From Bacillus sp. RO3 (GTDB taxonomy: Bacteria; Bacillota; Bacilli; Bacillales; Bacillaceae_B), in assembly GCF_012911895.1 (NCBI RefSeq), contig NZ_JAAXCV010000030.1, positions 1-64,000 of the forward strand: a DNA stretch of 64,000 bases, in the 5' to 3' direction. Under the pieces are notes generated by a model. The model was not told where the DNA came from. It did no database searches and was given only the letters and a program-made list of their open reading frames with translations. Positions within the stretch are counted from its first letter, which is position 1, and each line of letters opens with the position of its first letter. Shown piece after piece: positions 8,923-18,380 of the stretch. The translations under genes were made by a program, and so were the position numbers.

Positions 8923-10194
8923 ATGCAACTGCTATTATCAGCCTTTCAATGGGTGGCCTTTATGGTCGCAGGCTCCATTGCCGCTCCTATTGCCATAGCT
9001 GATCTGTTCCAATTGTCTTCAGAAGACACAGCCGGGTTCATTCAGAGGACCATCTTTGTATTGGGTGCAGCCAGTCTCATTCAGGCATTATTCGGCCATA
9101 AGCTTCCCATCAACGAAGGGCCTGCAGGACTTTGGTGGGGAGTCTTCGCAATCTACGCCGGGTTTTCAGGGACCCTGTACAGCAGCCACGAAGAGGTGTT
9201 AACCGTTTTACAAGGCGGCATGATCGTAAGCGGAGTGATCTTCTTCATCCTTTCTGCAACTGGACTGCTGAGGAAGTTATCATCATTATTCACTCCGACG
9301 ATCACCTTTATTTACTTGATGTTGTTGATTCTTCAATTAAGCGGATCTTTTATTAAAGGGATGTTCGGAATTCAGCAGGAAGGACAATCCCTTCAACCGC
9401 TAGTATTGCTCGGAAGTATTCTGACCATCCTTGTGGCATTATATTTCTCTGGTCATAAACGGAAATGGATCCGGCAATACTCCATTATTCTTGCTTTACT
9501 CTCAGGGTGGTTGATCTTTATCGCTATGGGATTGGCTGATGGGACAACAGTATCAGACCGCTGGTTTTCCTTACCCGACGTTTTAGTATTTGGAGCTCCT
9601 GTGTTCGATACGGGTGTCATTGTGACCTCAATTTTCATCACATTTTTATTAACCACTAATATGATTGCATCCATCCGAGTAATGGAAGAAGTGATGAAAG
9701 CCCAGGGGGATCCGACGTACGAACGATATACGGAGAGTGGATTTTCCTCAGGTCTGAATCAACTATTAGGCGGCGTATTCTCTGCGATTGGATCTGTTCC
9801 CATATCCGGCTCTGCCGGGTTTGTTGCTGCTACAGGAATGTACTCGATCGTTCCATTCTTGATTGGAAGCGGAATCATCATGTTCATCAGTCTGATTCCT
9901 AAAGTGATGAATTTTTTTGCAAGCCTGCCTGCTCCGGTCGGATACGCTGTTACGACGGTCATTTTCATCAAAATGGTTGGCCTTGCCCTGGGAGAGTACC
10001 GGAAAGAAGCAGACATCGAAAGAATTCACTTTGTCGCAGGGATCTCATTGATAGTCGGTGTCGGAGCGATGTTTGTTCCAGCTTCCGCTTTTAAGGATTT
10101 GCCCGTCGTTGTGGCCTCTGTTTTGAACAACGGATTAATACTGGGCACCATTACAGCAATTTTCGTTGAACAGTATTTGATCAAAAGAAAATAA
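8923..10194 (+). CDS. ywdJ: NCS2-type purine/pyrimidine permease (YwdJ-like)
   Basis: A 423-residue polytopic protein with about 12 helices, of the nucleobase cation symporter-2/xanthine-uracil permease superfamily. The INEGPAGLWWG block and the serine/glycine-rich SIPISGSAGFVAATG-like segment near residue 290 (SVPISGSAGFVAATG) are diagnostic. It resembles the B. subtilis YwdJ subgroup more than PbuX. The substrate is unknown. It is a single transcription unit with its own terminator; no purine riboswitch is visible in the 170-bp leader region. Confidence 0.8.
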   Translation: MQLLLSAFQWVAFMVAGSIAAPIAIADLFQLSSEDTAGFIQRTIFVLGAASLIQALFGHKLPINEGPAGLWWGVFAIYAGFSGTLYSSHEEVLTVLQGGMIVSGVIFFILSATGLLRKLSSLFTPTITFIYLMLLILQLSGSFIKGMFGIQQEGQSLQPLVLLGSILTILVALYFSGHKRKWIRQYSIILALLSGWLIFIAMGLADGTTVSDRWFSLPDVLVFGAPVFDTGVIVTSIFITFLLTTNMIASIRVMEEVMKAQGDPTYERYTESGFSSGLNQLLGGVFSAIGSVPISGSAGFVAATGMYSIVPFLIGSGIIMFISLIPKVMNFFASLPAPVGYAVTTVIFIKMVGLALGEYRKEADIERIHFVAGISLIVGVGAMFVPASAFKDLPVVVASVLNNGLILGTITAIFVEQYLIKRK

Positions 10195-10204
10195 CCCTTA
10201 CTAG

Positions 10205-10234
10205 AGCCGTTGGGCATATTCCAACGGCTTTTTT
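10205..10234 (+). terminator. Terminator of the YwdJ-like permease gene
   Basis: AGCCGTTGG / CCAACGGCT with T-run. Confidence 0.9.
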
Positions 10235-10401
10235 GGATGTGTAAACGGTTGCTCATTAAAGAACCTTGTATGATGATTTACTAAATTTCATAAGCTAAGG
10301 GAACTAAGCCTATTCCTTGGACATCATGTTTACCTTTTGTATAATGAGGGTATCCCTTCTATGTTTAGTAAAATTTCTCAGTTCATAAAGCAGGTGGAAA
10401 A

Positions 10402-11382
10402 ATGATTGAATTCAAGAACGTAACAAAAATTTATGATGACGGCACCGAGGCCGTTTCAGGCATTAATCTGACGATAGAAAAAGGTAAGCTTGTCGCCTTG
10501 ATCGGTCCGAGCGGATGCGGAAAAACGACTACAATGAAAATGATCAACAAACTAACCCGCCCTTCCGGAGGGACGATCCTCATCGATGGAAAGGATACAG
10601 CAGAAACCGATGAAGTGGAGCTCAGGCGCAATATAGGCTATGTGATTCAACGAATCGGGCTGCTTCCTCATATGACGATTGAAGAGAACATAAGCCTCAT
10701 TCCCCGATTAAAAGGATGGAAAAAAGAACAATACGAGGGACGTGTTGATGAGCTTCTAAATCTTGTTGGACTTGATCCCGGAGTGTACCGTAAACGGTAT
10801 CCACTGGAACTGAGCGGAGGGCAGCAGCAACGGGTTGGAGTCATTCGTGCCCTGGCAGCAGAACCGCCGATCATTCTCATGGATGAGCCATTCAGTGCAC
10901 TCGATCCCATAAGCAGGGAGCAGTTGCAGGATGAGCTGAAAAGCATCCAAAACACCATACATAAAACGATTGTATTTGTGACACATGATATTGATGAGGC
11001 GTTGAAGATCGCTGATGAAATTGCCGTGATGCGAGATGGTAAGATCGAACAGATCGCTACACCAGAGGAACTGATAAAAAATCCCGCAAACCAATTTGTC
11101 CGTGCATTTATTGGCGAGCACAGGCTACATAAACAACCATCTCCAATGCAGGTGGTTCATTTAATGGAGGAAGATTCCACCTACAGCCTTCTTGAGGAAT
11201 CTGAATATACAATCATCCATCATGATGCCACTATCAAGGAAGCTGCCAGGATACTTGTTGAAACAGGAAAGCCTTACCTCATGGTGGAAAGGGATGGGAG
11301 GCACATAGGGAGTGTCACGGCAACAGGAATTCTCCGAGCGGTCGCCTCAGCAGGGAACAAAGAGGAGGCAGGGTCTGTATGA
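10402..11382 (+). CDS. Osmoprotectant ABC transporter ATP-binding protein (OpuCA/OpuBA-like)
   Basis: The ATPase subunit energising quaternary-amine uptake. Walker A GPSGCGKTT lies at residues 35-43, signature LSGGQQQR, Walker B IILMDEPFSALDP, and the H-loop FVTHD. The C-terminal third carries a CBS-type segment (residues ~250-320, EYTIIHHDATIKEAARIL ... GRHIGSVTATGIL), as in OpuCA where CBS domains sense ionic strength. ATG follows GCAGGTGGAAA. The gene overlaps the permease by 4 bp, so translation is coupled. It is 326 residues, shorter than typical OpuCA (~380), which fits a single CBS repeat. Confidence 0.9.
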   Translation: MIEFKNVTKIYDDGTEAVSGINLTIEKGKLVALIGPSGCGKTTTMKMINKLTRPSGGTILIDGKDTAETDEVELRRNIGYVIQRIGLLPHMTIEENISLIPRLKGWKKEQYEGRVDELLNLVGLDPGVYRKRYPLELSGGQQQRVGVIRALAAEPPIILMDEPFSALDPISREQLQDELKSIQNTIHKTIVFVTHDIDEALKIADEIAVMRDGKIEQIATPEELIKNPANQFVRAFIGEHRLHKQPSPMQVVHLMEEDSTYSLLEESEYTIIHHDATIKEAARILVETGKPYLMVERDGRHIGSVTATGILRAVASAGNKEEAGSV

Positions 11383-12035
11383 ATACTTTCACTATCATGT
11401 TCATCAGTACGATATCCAATCGTTCCGACGCCATCTTAACAGGGCTGTTTGAGCACCTTTACTTATCATTCATATCCATTTTTATTGCTATTGCCATTTC
11501 TTTGCCCCTTGGTATATACATTTCAAGAAAAAAACAGACGGCTGAATTTTTTATCGGGATAACAGCCGTATTCCAAACCATCCCGAGTCTAGCTTTGTTT
11601 GGCTTCCTTATACCGCTCTTCAGTACGGGAAGTGTCACAGCCATCATTGCCCTGACTGTGTATGCACTCTTGCCGATTCTCAGAAATACATACACGGGGA
11701 TCATCGGAGTCGACGAGGGTGTCATTGAAGCCGGCAGGGGGATGGGAATGACAGACTCTCAACTACTCTTTAAAGTCGAGCTTCCCCTTGCCCTTCCGTT
11801 TATCATGGCGGGCATCAGAACGGCCACTGTCTTAACAGTGGGAGTCGCGACGCTTGCAACCTTTGTAGGCGCAGGGGGATTGGGTGACCTTATTTACCGG
11901 GGTCTTTCAACCTGGAACAATTCGTTAGTTCTGGCAGGGGCCATTCCTGCTGCACTGCTTGCTCTTACATTCGATTTCATCTTAAAGATGCTTGAGAGGA
12001 TGACCACCCCTAAAGGTTTAAAAGCCAGAAAATAA
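11379..12035 (+). CDS. Osmoprotectant ABC transporter permease (OpuCB/OpuBB-like)
   Basis: A 218-residue BPD-type permease with five to six helices. The EAA loop VIEAGRGMGMTDSQLLFKVE contacts the ATPase. ATGA overlap with the ATPase gene. Only one permease gene is present, unlike the CB/CD pair of OpuB and OpuC, so it must work as a homodimer if the system is functional. Confidence 0.9.
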   Translation: MNTFTIMFISTISNRSDAILTGLFEHLYLSFISIFIAIAISLPLGIYISRKKQTAEFFIGITAVFQTIPSLALFGFLIPLFSTGSVTAIIALTVYALLPILRNTYTGIIGVDEGVIEAGRGMGMTDSQLLFKVELPLALPFIMAGIRTATVLTVGVATLATFVGAGGLGDLIYRGLSTWNNSLVLAGAIPAALLALTFDFILKMLERMTTPKGLKARK

Positions 12036-12057
12036 ACGACATTCAAAGGAGAAGAAA

Positions 12058-12957
12058 ATGAAAAAAAAATTAAAACCCATTATAGTTGCTGCACTATTAT
12101 CGATCCTGATCGCAGGGTGCGGTAATGGCGGCGGAAAAGACACGATTACCGTTTCAGGGAAGATGTGGACAGAGCAATTTATTTTAACCCAAATGATGGC
12201 TGAACTTCTCAAAGAAAAGACCGACCTTGACATCAAAGTCGAAGAAGGATTGGGAGAAGTATCGATTCTGACACCTGCTCTTGAAAAGGGCGATATTGAT
12301 GTATATATCGAATATACAGGAACCGGACTTGAAGCGGTCCTGAAAGAACAGGCAAAAGAAGGGGCATCCGCTGATGAAATCCTCTCTCAGGTCCGAAAGG
12401 GCTATGAAGAAAATTTCAATGTCACGTGGTTAAAACCACTCGGGTTCGAGAACACATATACTATGGCGTATACTCAAGATCAGCCATTTGATGCAAAAAC
12501 ATTCTCGGATCTTATCCCGCTTTCCAAAGACTTAAGCTTTGGTGCGCCTCATCAATTCTATGAGCGTGAAGGTGATGGATACGATGCATTCTCTAAGGAA
12601 TACGGCTTCGAATTCAAGGAGAAAAAGAGCTTTGACCCGAACATCATGTATGAAGCCGTTAAAAACGGGGATGTGGATATCATTCCGGCCTTTACAACGG
12701 ATGGAAGAATCCAGCGTTACAACTTAAAAACGACCAAGGACGACAAGGGATTCTTCCCTCCTTATGACGCTGCCCCGATCATCCGTCAGGAAGTTCTTGA
12801 AGAGCATCCTGAGGTGGAGGAAGTGCTGAATGAATTAGCAGGGCAAATCTCTGAAGAAGAGATGAGTGAAATGAATGCCAAAGTGGATATGGATAAAAAG
12901 GATCCAAAAGAAGTCGCAAGAGAATTCCTTATTTCAAAAGGACTTATTAAGGAATAA
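12058..12957 (+). CDS. Osmoprotectant-binding lipoprotein (OpuCC/OpuBC-like)
   Basis: A 299-residue extracytoplasmic solute-binding lipoprotein. The signal peptide ends in lipobox LIAGC with Cys21. The OpuAC domain begins SGKMWTEQFILTQMMAELLK and includes IDVYIEYTGTGLEAVL and VDIIPAFTTDGRIQRYNL, the usual ligand-cage region for glycine betaine, choline or related solutes. The specific ligand cannot be read from sequence. ATG follows AAAGGAGAAGAA, 22 bp after the permease; last gene of the operon. The 12958-13111 gap holds a long imperfect hairpin (GAAGTGTCAG ... CTGACACTTC), probably its terminator. Confidence 0.9.
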   Translation: MKKKLKPIIVAALLSILIAGCGNGGGKDTITVSGKMWTEQFILTQMMAELLKEKTDLDIKVEEGLGEVSILTPALEKGDIDVYIEYTGTGLEAVLKEQAKEGASADEILSQVRKGYEENFNVTWLKPLGFENTYTMAYTQDQPFDAKTFSDLIPLSKDLSFGAPHQFYEREGDGYDAFSKEYGFEFKEKKSFDPNIMYEAVKNGDVDIIPAFTTDGRIQRYNLKTTKDDKGFFPPYDAAPIIRQEVLEEHPEVEEVLNELAGQISEEEMSEMNAKVDMDKKDPKEVAREFLISKGLIKE

Positions 12958-13138
12958 ATGATTTAGAAGTGTCAGGCAGGATAGAGAGGGCGGTACCGCA
13001 TCCTCCTATCTTTCTGACACTTCGTTCTATTTCGTTGAATTTATAAAATTTTGAAAAAACAAAGGGAAGTATGGTATAAAAGAAGAATAGGACTAAAGGT
13101 ACAAATGTATCATGATCATGAAGGAGTTGAAATCATCC

Positions 13139-13546
13139 ATGGAAAACCCATCCCGCCAGGAAATCGGCACGATCCTAAAGCAATCTAAACGCATTGCGGT
13201 TATCGGTTTAAGTGATAATCCCGAGCGAACCTCTTATATGGTATCAAAAGCGATGCAGGATCAAGGATATGAGATCATCCCTGTAAACCCGACCATCGAA
13301 TCGGCATTAGGTGTGATTTCCGTATCTTCCTTAAAGGAAATTGAAGGATCGATTGACATTGTCAATGTATTCCGCCGCTCTGAATTTTTGCCGGAGATTG
13401 CGCACGAGTTCGATGAAATCGATTCTAACGTTTTCTGGGCACAACTTGGAGTAGTGAATGAAGAGGCTTATCGCTTTTTGAAGGAACGTGGGTATACAGT
13501 CATCATGGATCGCTGTATTAAGGTTGAACATGCTTTAACCAAATAA
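13139..13546 (+). CDS. yneT: CoA-binding protein YneT
   Basis: A 135-residue Rossmann-fold CoA-binding domain protein: IAVIGLSDNPERTSYMVSKA, VNPTIESALG, DIVNVFRRSEFLPEI and VFWAQLGV are the family blocks. Function is unknown. Its place next to parE matches B. subtilis. An in-frame ATG lies at 13112, but the family start is MENPSRQEIG (13139). Spacing from AAGGAG is a little long (12), so the start is not certain. Confidence 0.88.
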   Translation: MENPSRQEIGTILKQSKRIAVIGLSDNPERTSYMVSKAMQDQGYEIIPVNPTIESALGVISVSSLKEIEGSIDIVNVFRRSEFLPEIAHEFDEIDSNVFWAQLGVVNEEAYRFLKERGYTVIMDRCIKVEHALTK

Positions 13547-13559
13547 TTCACACTCGTAG

Positions 13560-13588
13560 CAAGCGGCTCTTACCGCTTGTTTTTTTTC
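13560..13588 (+). terminator. yneT terminator
   Basis: CAAGCGG-CTCTTA-CCGCTTG followed by eight T. Confidence 0.9.
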
Positions 13589-13745
13589 GGGCAGACCGTT
13601 CTTCAATCCTTTCCTAAAAAGAGATTTTCTAAGAAGAAATCCGGGCGAAATTAGATCTGTTCATGGAAATTACATTTGCGAAAATCAAATAAAACGCTAC
13701 AATATAGCATAGTGGTTTACCTAAGAAATGATGATAAAAGGTAAA

Positions 13746-13759
13746 CGAACAAACGTTCT
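13746..13759. promoter_or_regulatory. LexA (SOS) box upstream of parE
   Basis: CGAACAAACGTTCT matches the Bacillus SOS consensus CGAAC-N4-GTTCG with one change at the last base. It sits about 85 bp before the parE start. parEC belongs to the LexA regulon in B. subtilis, so SOS control is likely. Confidence 0.7.
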
Positions 13760-13843
13760 TGTGTTATAGTTAACATATACATAAGCAATACTACCGTACA
13801 AGTACCGCTCGACGGTGATAGAAGTTTTGAAAGGGGAATGTTC

Positions 13844-15814
13844 GTGGCCAACCAGAATAAGACCATGGATTACAATGATGATGCCATTCAAGTATTAGAA
13901 GGGTTGGAAGCTGTCCGCAAAAGACCCGGGATGTATATAGGCTCGACCGATTCAAGAGGGTTGCATCACTTAGTATATGAAATTGTCGATAACGCCGTAG
14001 ATGAAGCCCTGGCAGGCTTTGGAAACGAGATTATTGTTACGATACATAAAGATAATAGCGTCTCTGTGCAGGATAAGGGGCGCGGTATGCCAACAGGCAT
14101 GCACAAGCTGGGGAAACCGACTCCTGAAGTCATCCTGACCGTTCTTCATGCAGGCGGGAAATTCGGGCAAGGCGGTTATAAAACGAGTGGAGGACTTCAT
14201 GGTGTAGGTGCCTCTGTCGTAAATGCCCTGTCTGAATGGCTGGTGGTAACAATAGAGAGAGATGGAGTTAAATATGAACAGCGCTTCTCCAAAGGCGGAA
14301 AGCCGGAAACCACCCTTGAGAAAATCGGGAAAACAAAGAAATCAGGAACGTGTATACATTTTAAGCCTGATCCTGAAATCTTCAGCACCACCACCTATAA
14401 TTATGACACGCTTTGTGAACGTTTAAGAGAATCTGCTTTCCTTCTGAAAGGATTAAAGATTGAAATCATTGATGAACGCCATGATCAAAAAGAGGTCTTC
14501 CACTTTGAGAGCGGGATACAGGCGTTTGTTCAATACCTGAACGAGGAAAAAGACGCGCTTCATAACGTGGCATTCTTTGAAGGGGAACACCATTCCATCG
14601 AGGTGGAATTCGCTTTCCAATTCAATGATGGATTCTCAGAAAACATATTGTCCTTCGTTAACAATGTGCGTACGAAAGACGGAGGCACTCATGAAGCAGG
14701 CGCTAAAACCGCTATGACCCGTGTCTTTAATGAGTATGCCCGTAAAGCAGGCATCCTCAAGGAAAGGGAAAAGAACCTGGAAGGTACCGATATCCGTGAA
14801 GGCTTAGCAAGTATTGTGTCCGTACGCATCCCAGAACATCTTCTTCAGTTTGAAGGGCAGACAAAAGGAAAGCTGGGGACGAGTGAAGCACGTTCTGCCG
14901 TTGACGCAGTCGTATCGGAGCATCTTCTCTATTTCTTAGAAGAAAACCCTGACACCAGTTCCCTGCTTATCAAGAAATCCATCAAAGCGGCTCAAGCCCG
15001 TGAAGCGGCACGAAAAGCAAGAGAAGATGCACGTAACGGGAAGAAACGAAAACGCTCTGAAACCGTTCTGTCAGGGAAATTAACACCAGCTCAATCCAGG
15101 AATCCCCAGCGTAATGAACTTTACCTGGTGGAGGGTGATTCTGCAGGAGGTTCTGCGAAACAAGGTCGTGACCGTAAATTCCAGGCAATTCTTCCTCTTC
15201 GCGGAAAAGTCATCAATACGGAGAAGGCCAAGCTGCAGGATATCTTCAAGAATGAAGAAATCAATACGATCATTCACGCAATCGGCGGCGGAGTTGGACC
15301 TGAGTTCAACGTAGAGGACATCAATTACGACAAAATCGTCATCATGACTGATGCCGATACAGATGGAGCCCATATACAGGTACTCTTGTTGACCTTTTTC
15401 TACCGCTATATGAAACCGCTAATAGAGGCAGGAAAAGTCTACATTGCACTGCCTCCCCTTTATAAAGTAAGCAAGGGAGCAGGAAAGAAGCAAAAGCTCG
15501 AATATGCCTGGACGGATGATGAGCTTAAGGGAGCCATCTCCAAAGTTGGAAAAGGCTACATGATTCAACGTTATAAGGGTCTCGGAGAAATGAATGCCGA
15601 CCAGTTATGGGAGACGACGATGGATCCGGAAACCCGTGCCTTGATCCGCGTCCGCATAGATGATGCTGCACGAGCTGAACGCCGTGTGACAACTCTTATG
15701 GGTGATAAAGTAGAGCCGCGACGTAAATGGATCGAAAGCAATGTAGCCTTTGGACTTGAAGAAGACGGAAGCATTCTAGAAAATGAAAACATTACGGTCG
15801 CAGAGGAGGGGTAA
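13844..15814 (+). CDS. parE: DNA topoisomerase IV subunit B
   Basis: The ATPase subunit of the chromosome-decatenating enzyme. The GHKL domain shows EIVDNAVDEALAG, DKGRGMPTGMH and GGLHGVGASVVNALS; the TOPRIM domain shows LVEGDSAGGSAKQGRDR and DADTDGAHIQ. Length ~656 fits. ATG 13838 is only three bases from GAAAGGGGA, whereas GTG 13844 has proper spacing and agrees with the family N-terminus, so GTG is preferred. It is followed by parC with a 3-bp gap. Confidence 0.96.
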   Translation: MANQNKTMDYNDDAIQVLEGLEAVRKRPGMYIGSTDSRGLHHLVYEIVDNAVDEALAGFGNEIIVTIHKDNSVSVQDKGRGMPTGMHKLGKPTPEVILTVLHAGGKFGQGGYKTSGGLHGVGASVVNALSEWLVVTIERDGVKYEQRFSKGGKPETTLEKIGKTKKSGTCIHFKPDPEIFSTTTYNYDTLCERLRESAFLLKGLKIEIIDERHDQKEVFHFESGIQAFVQYLNEEKDALHNVAFFEGEHHSIEVEFAFQFNDGFSENILSFVNNVRTKDGGTHEAGAKTAMTRVFNEYARKAGILKEREKNLEGTDIREGLASIVSVRIPEHLLQFEGQTKGKLGTSEARSAVDAVVSEHLLYFLEENPDTSSLLIKKSIKAAQAREAARKAREDARNGKKRKRSETVLSGKLTPAQSRNPQRNELYLVEGDSAGGSAKQGRDRKFQAILPLRGKVINTEKAKLQDIFKNEEINTIIHAIGGGVGPEFNVEDINYDKIVIMTDADTDGAHIQVLLLTFFYRYMKPLIEAGKVYIALPPLYKVSKGAGKKQKLEYAWTDDELKGAISKVGKGYMIQRYKGLGEMNADQLWETTMDPETRALIRVRIDDAARAERRVTTLMGDKVEPRRKWIESNVAFGLEEDGSILENENITVAEEG

Positions 15815-15817
15815 GAC

Positions 15818-18256
15818 ATGACAACTGTAGAAAGATATCAAGATTTACCTCTGGAAGAGGTGCTTGGCGACCGATTTGGACGTTATAGTAAATATATAAT
15901 CCAGGAACGTGCTCTTCCTGATGCACGTGACGGATTGAAACCAGTACAAAGACGTATTCTTTACGCAATGTATGTAGATGGAAACACCCAGGAAAAAGGA
16001 TTCCGTAAATCTGCGAAAACCGTCGGTAATGTTATCGGTAATTACCACCCCCACGGTGATACATCTGTATACGACGCCATGGTGCGGATGAGTCAAACGT
16101 GGAAGGTCAGAAACTACCTTGTAGAGATGCATGGAAATAACGGTAGTATCGACGGGGATCCCCCTGCTGCCATGCGTTATACAGAAGCCCGGCTCTCGGC
16201 CATCTCCATGGAGCTTCTACGTGATATCGATAAAAAAACCGTGGACTTTGTTCCAAACTTTGATGATACCTCCAGCGAACCGACTGTTTTACCGTCACGT
16301 TTTCCTAACTTGTTGGTAAATGGTTCAACAGGGATTTCAGCCGGGTATGCAACGGATATCCCGCCACATCATCTTGGTGAGGTCATCGATGCCGCCATCA
16401 TGAGAATGGAAAAGCCCGATAGTACTGTCGATGATCTGATGACAGTATTGAAAGGTCCTGATTTTCCAACAGGCGGTATCATTCAAGGGGTTGACGGCAT
16501 CAAGAAAGCCTATGAAACCGGAAAAGGAAAAGTCGTTGTACGGGGAAAAGCAGATATAGAACATATCCGAGGAAGTAAACAACAGATTGTCATCACGGAG
16601 ATACCATACGAGATCAACAAAGCGAATCTTGTGAAGAAAATGGACGAATTCCGGGTAGACCGTAAAGTTGAAGGGATCGCAGAAGTCCGTGATGAAACCG
16701 ACCGGGATGGGATGCGCATCGTTATTGAGTTAAAGAAAGATGCTGATGCAACAGGCGTATTGAACTATCTGTACAAAAACAGTGACCTTCAAATCTCTTA
16801 CAACTTCAACATGGTTGCGATACATAACCGACGTCCAAAACTGATGGGACTTCGTGAGCTGTTGGATGCATACATCGAGCATCAAAAAGAAGTGGTGACC
16901 AATCGGACCAGGCATGATTTAACGAAAGCAAAAGATCGTCAGCATATCGTCGAGGGTCTCATGAAAGCCCTGTCCATATTAGATCAGGTGATTGCAACGA
17001 TCCGTGCCTCGAAAGATAAACGGGATGCAAAAGATAACTTAATCCATAAGTTCCAATTCACAGAAGCTCAATCTGAAGCCATTGTCAGCCTGCAGCTTTA
17101 TCGGTTAACGAATACAGACATTACAGCACTTCAGGCTGAAGCCGAAGAACTTGCGAACACGATTGCAGAATTAACGGCGATTCTTGAAAGTGAAAAGAAG
17201 CTGTTCAGCGTCATCAAAAAAGAATTAAAAGCGATTAAAAAGCAATTTGCAGACGCTCGTCGTACGAAGATCGAAGATAAAATAGAAGAAATCAAGATTA
17301 ACCTTGAAGTTCTGATCGCCAGTGAAGATGTAATGGTTACGGTCACCCGTGATGGATACATGAAGCGGACAAGCCTTCGCTCCTATTCTGCTTCAAACGG
17401 GCAGGACCTGGCCATGAAGGAAACCGACAGACTCCTTGGTCAATTTGAGATGAATACAACGGATGTGCTGTTGGTCTTCACAAACAAAGGAAATTACATC
17501 TACTGCCCCGTCCATGAGCTCCCGGATATACGATGGAAAGACCTTGGACAGCACGTAGGGAACATTGTGCCCATCGATCGTGATGAACAGGTCCTCAAAG
17601 CGATACCGATTAAAGAGTTTGATCCTTCCCATTATTTACTGTTTGTAACGAAGAACGGCATGATCAAGAGATCCGAGCTTCCTCAATACAAAGCACAGCG
17701 TTATTCACGTCCCCTTGTCGGGATCAACCTGAAAGGAGACGATCAGCTTGTGGATGTACACTTGACTGACGGGTCTCAGGATGTCTTCATTGCAACCCAC
17801 TTAAGCTATGGACTTTGGTTCTCAGAGGAAGAAGCGAACATCGTCGGACCAAGGGCAGCGGGAGTAAAAGGGATTAACTTGAAGGAAGACGATTATATCG
17901 TAGCAGGTAAAGTCCTATCCGATCCAGTGAAAGAATTTGTTTTCTTAGCTACCCAGCGCGGGGCAGTGAAGAAAATGAAATTAACGGAATTCGAAAAAAC
18001 GTCTCGTGCCAAGCGTGGAGTCATCATGCTGCGGGAATTGAAATCTAATCCCCATCGCGTGGTCGGAATAGAAATCGCTAAAGATACAGATAAAGTTGGA
18101 CTGATTACGGAAAAGGGAAAAACAGAAGAAGTGATCGTTTCAGATTTGAGGCCGAATGACCGATACTCGAATGGATCATTCGTTATCGATGAAAAGGATA
18201 GCGGCTCTGTATACGCAACTTGGGTAGAATCAACCCTTATTGGTCCCAATGAATGA
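15818..18256 (+). CDS. parC: DNA topoisomerase IV subunit A
   Basis: The DNA-cleaving subunit of topoisomerase IV, 812 residues. The active-site tyrosine is Tyr121 in AAMRYTEARLS. The quinolone-resistance region reads HPHGDTSVYDAM with Ser83 at the position usually changed in resistant strains, so the allele looks wild type there. A C-terminal beta-pinwheel spans roughly residues 500-800. Operon with parE, closed by a terminator. Confidence 0.96.
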   Translation: MTTVERYQDLPLEEVLGDRFGRYSKYIIQERALPDARDGLKPVQRRILYAMYVDGNTQEKGFRKSAKTVGNVIGNYHPHGDTSVYDAMVRMSQTWKVRNYLVEMHGNNGSIDGDPPAAMRYTEARLSAISMELLRDIDKKTVDFVPNFDDTSSEPTVLPSRFPNLLVNGSTGISAGYATDIPPHHLGEVIDAAIMRMEKPDSTVDDLMTVLKGPDFPTGGIIQGVDGIKKAYETGKGKVVVRGKADIEHIRGSKQQIVITEIPYEINKANLVKKMDEFRVDRKVEGIAEVRDETDRDGMRIVIELKKDADATGVLNYLYKNSDLQISYNFNMVAIHNRRPKLMGLRELLDAYIEHQKEVVTNRTRHDLTKAKDRQHIVEGLMKALSILDQVIATIRASKDKRDAKDNLIHKFQFTEAQSEAIVSLQLYRLTNTDITALQAEAEELANTIAELTAILESEKKLFSVIKKELKAIKKQFADARRTKIEDKIEEIKINLEVLIASEDVMVTVTRDGYMKRTSLRSYSASNGQDLAMKETDRLLGQFEMNTTDVLLVFTNKGNYIYCPVHELPDIRWKDLGQHVGNIVPIDRDEQVLKAIPIKEFDPSHYLLFVTKNGMIKRSELPQYKAQRYSRPLVGINLKGDDQLVDVHLTDGSQDVFIATHLSYGLWFSEEEANIVGPRAAGVKGINLKEDDYIVAGKVLSDPVKEFVFLATQRGAVKKMKLTEFEKTSRAKRGVIMLRELKSNPHRVVGIEIAKDTDKVGLITEKGKTEEVIVSDLRPNDRYSNGSFVIDEKDSGSVYATWVESTLIGPNE

Positions 18257-18268
18257 AATCAGTAAACG

Positions 18269-18302
18269 AAAAACGACTAGATACTTTTTCTAGTCGTTTT
18301 TT
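18269..18302 (+). terminator. parEC terminator
   Basis: AAAACGACTAG / CTAGTCGTTTT with T-run. Confidence 0.93.
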
Positions 18303-18380
18303 AATTGAGCACATTGATTGAATGGACTACTCATAATGGGTAAGATGGGTACTATTCGACAGCAGAAAGGATGTAAGAAG

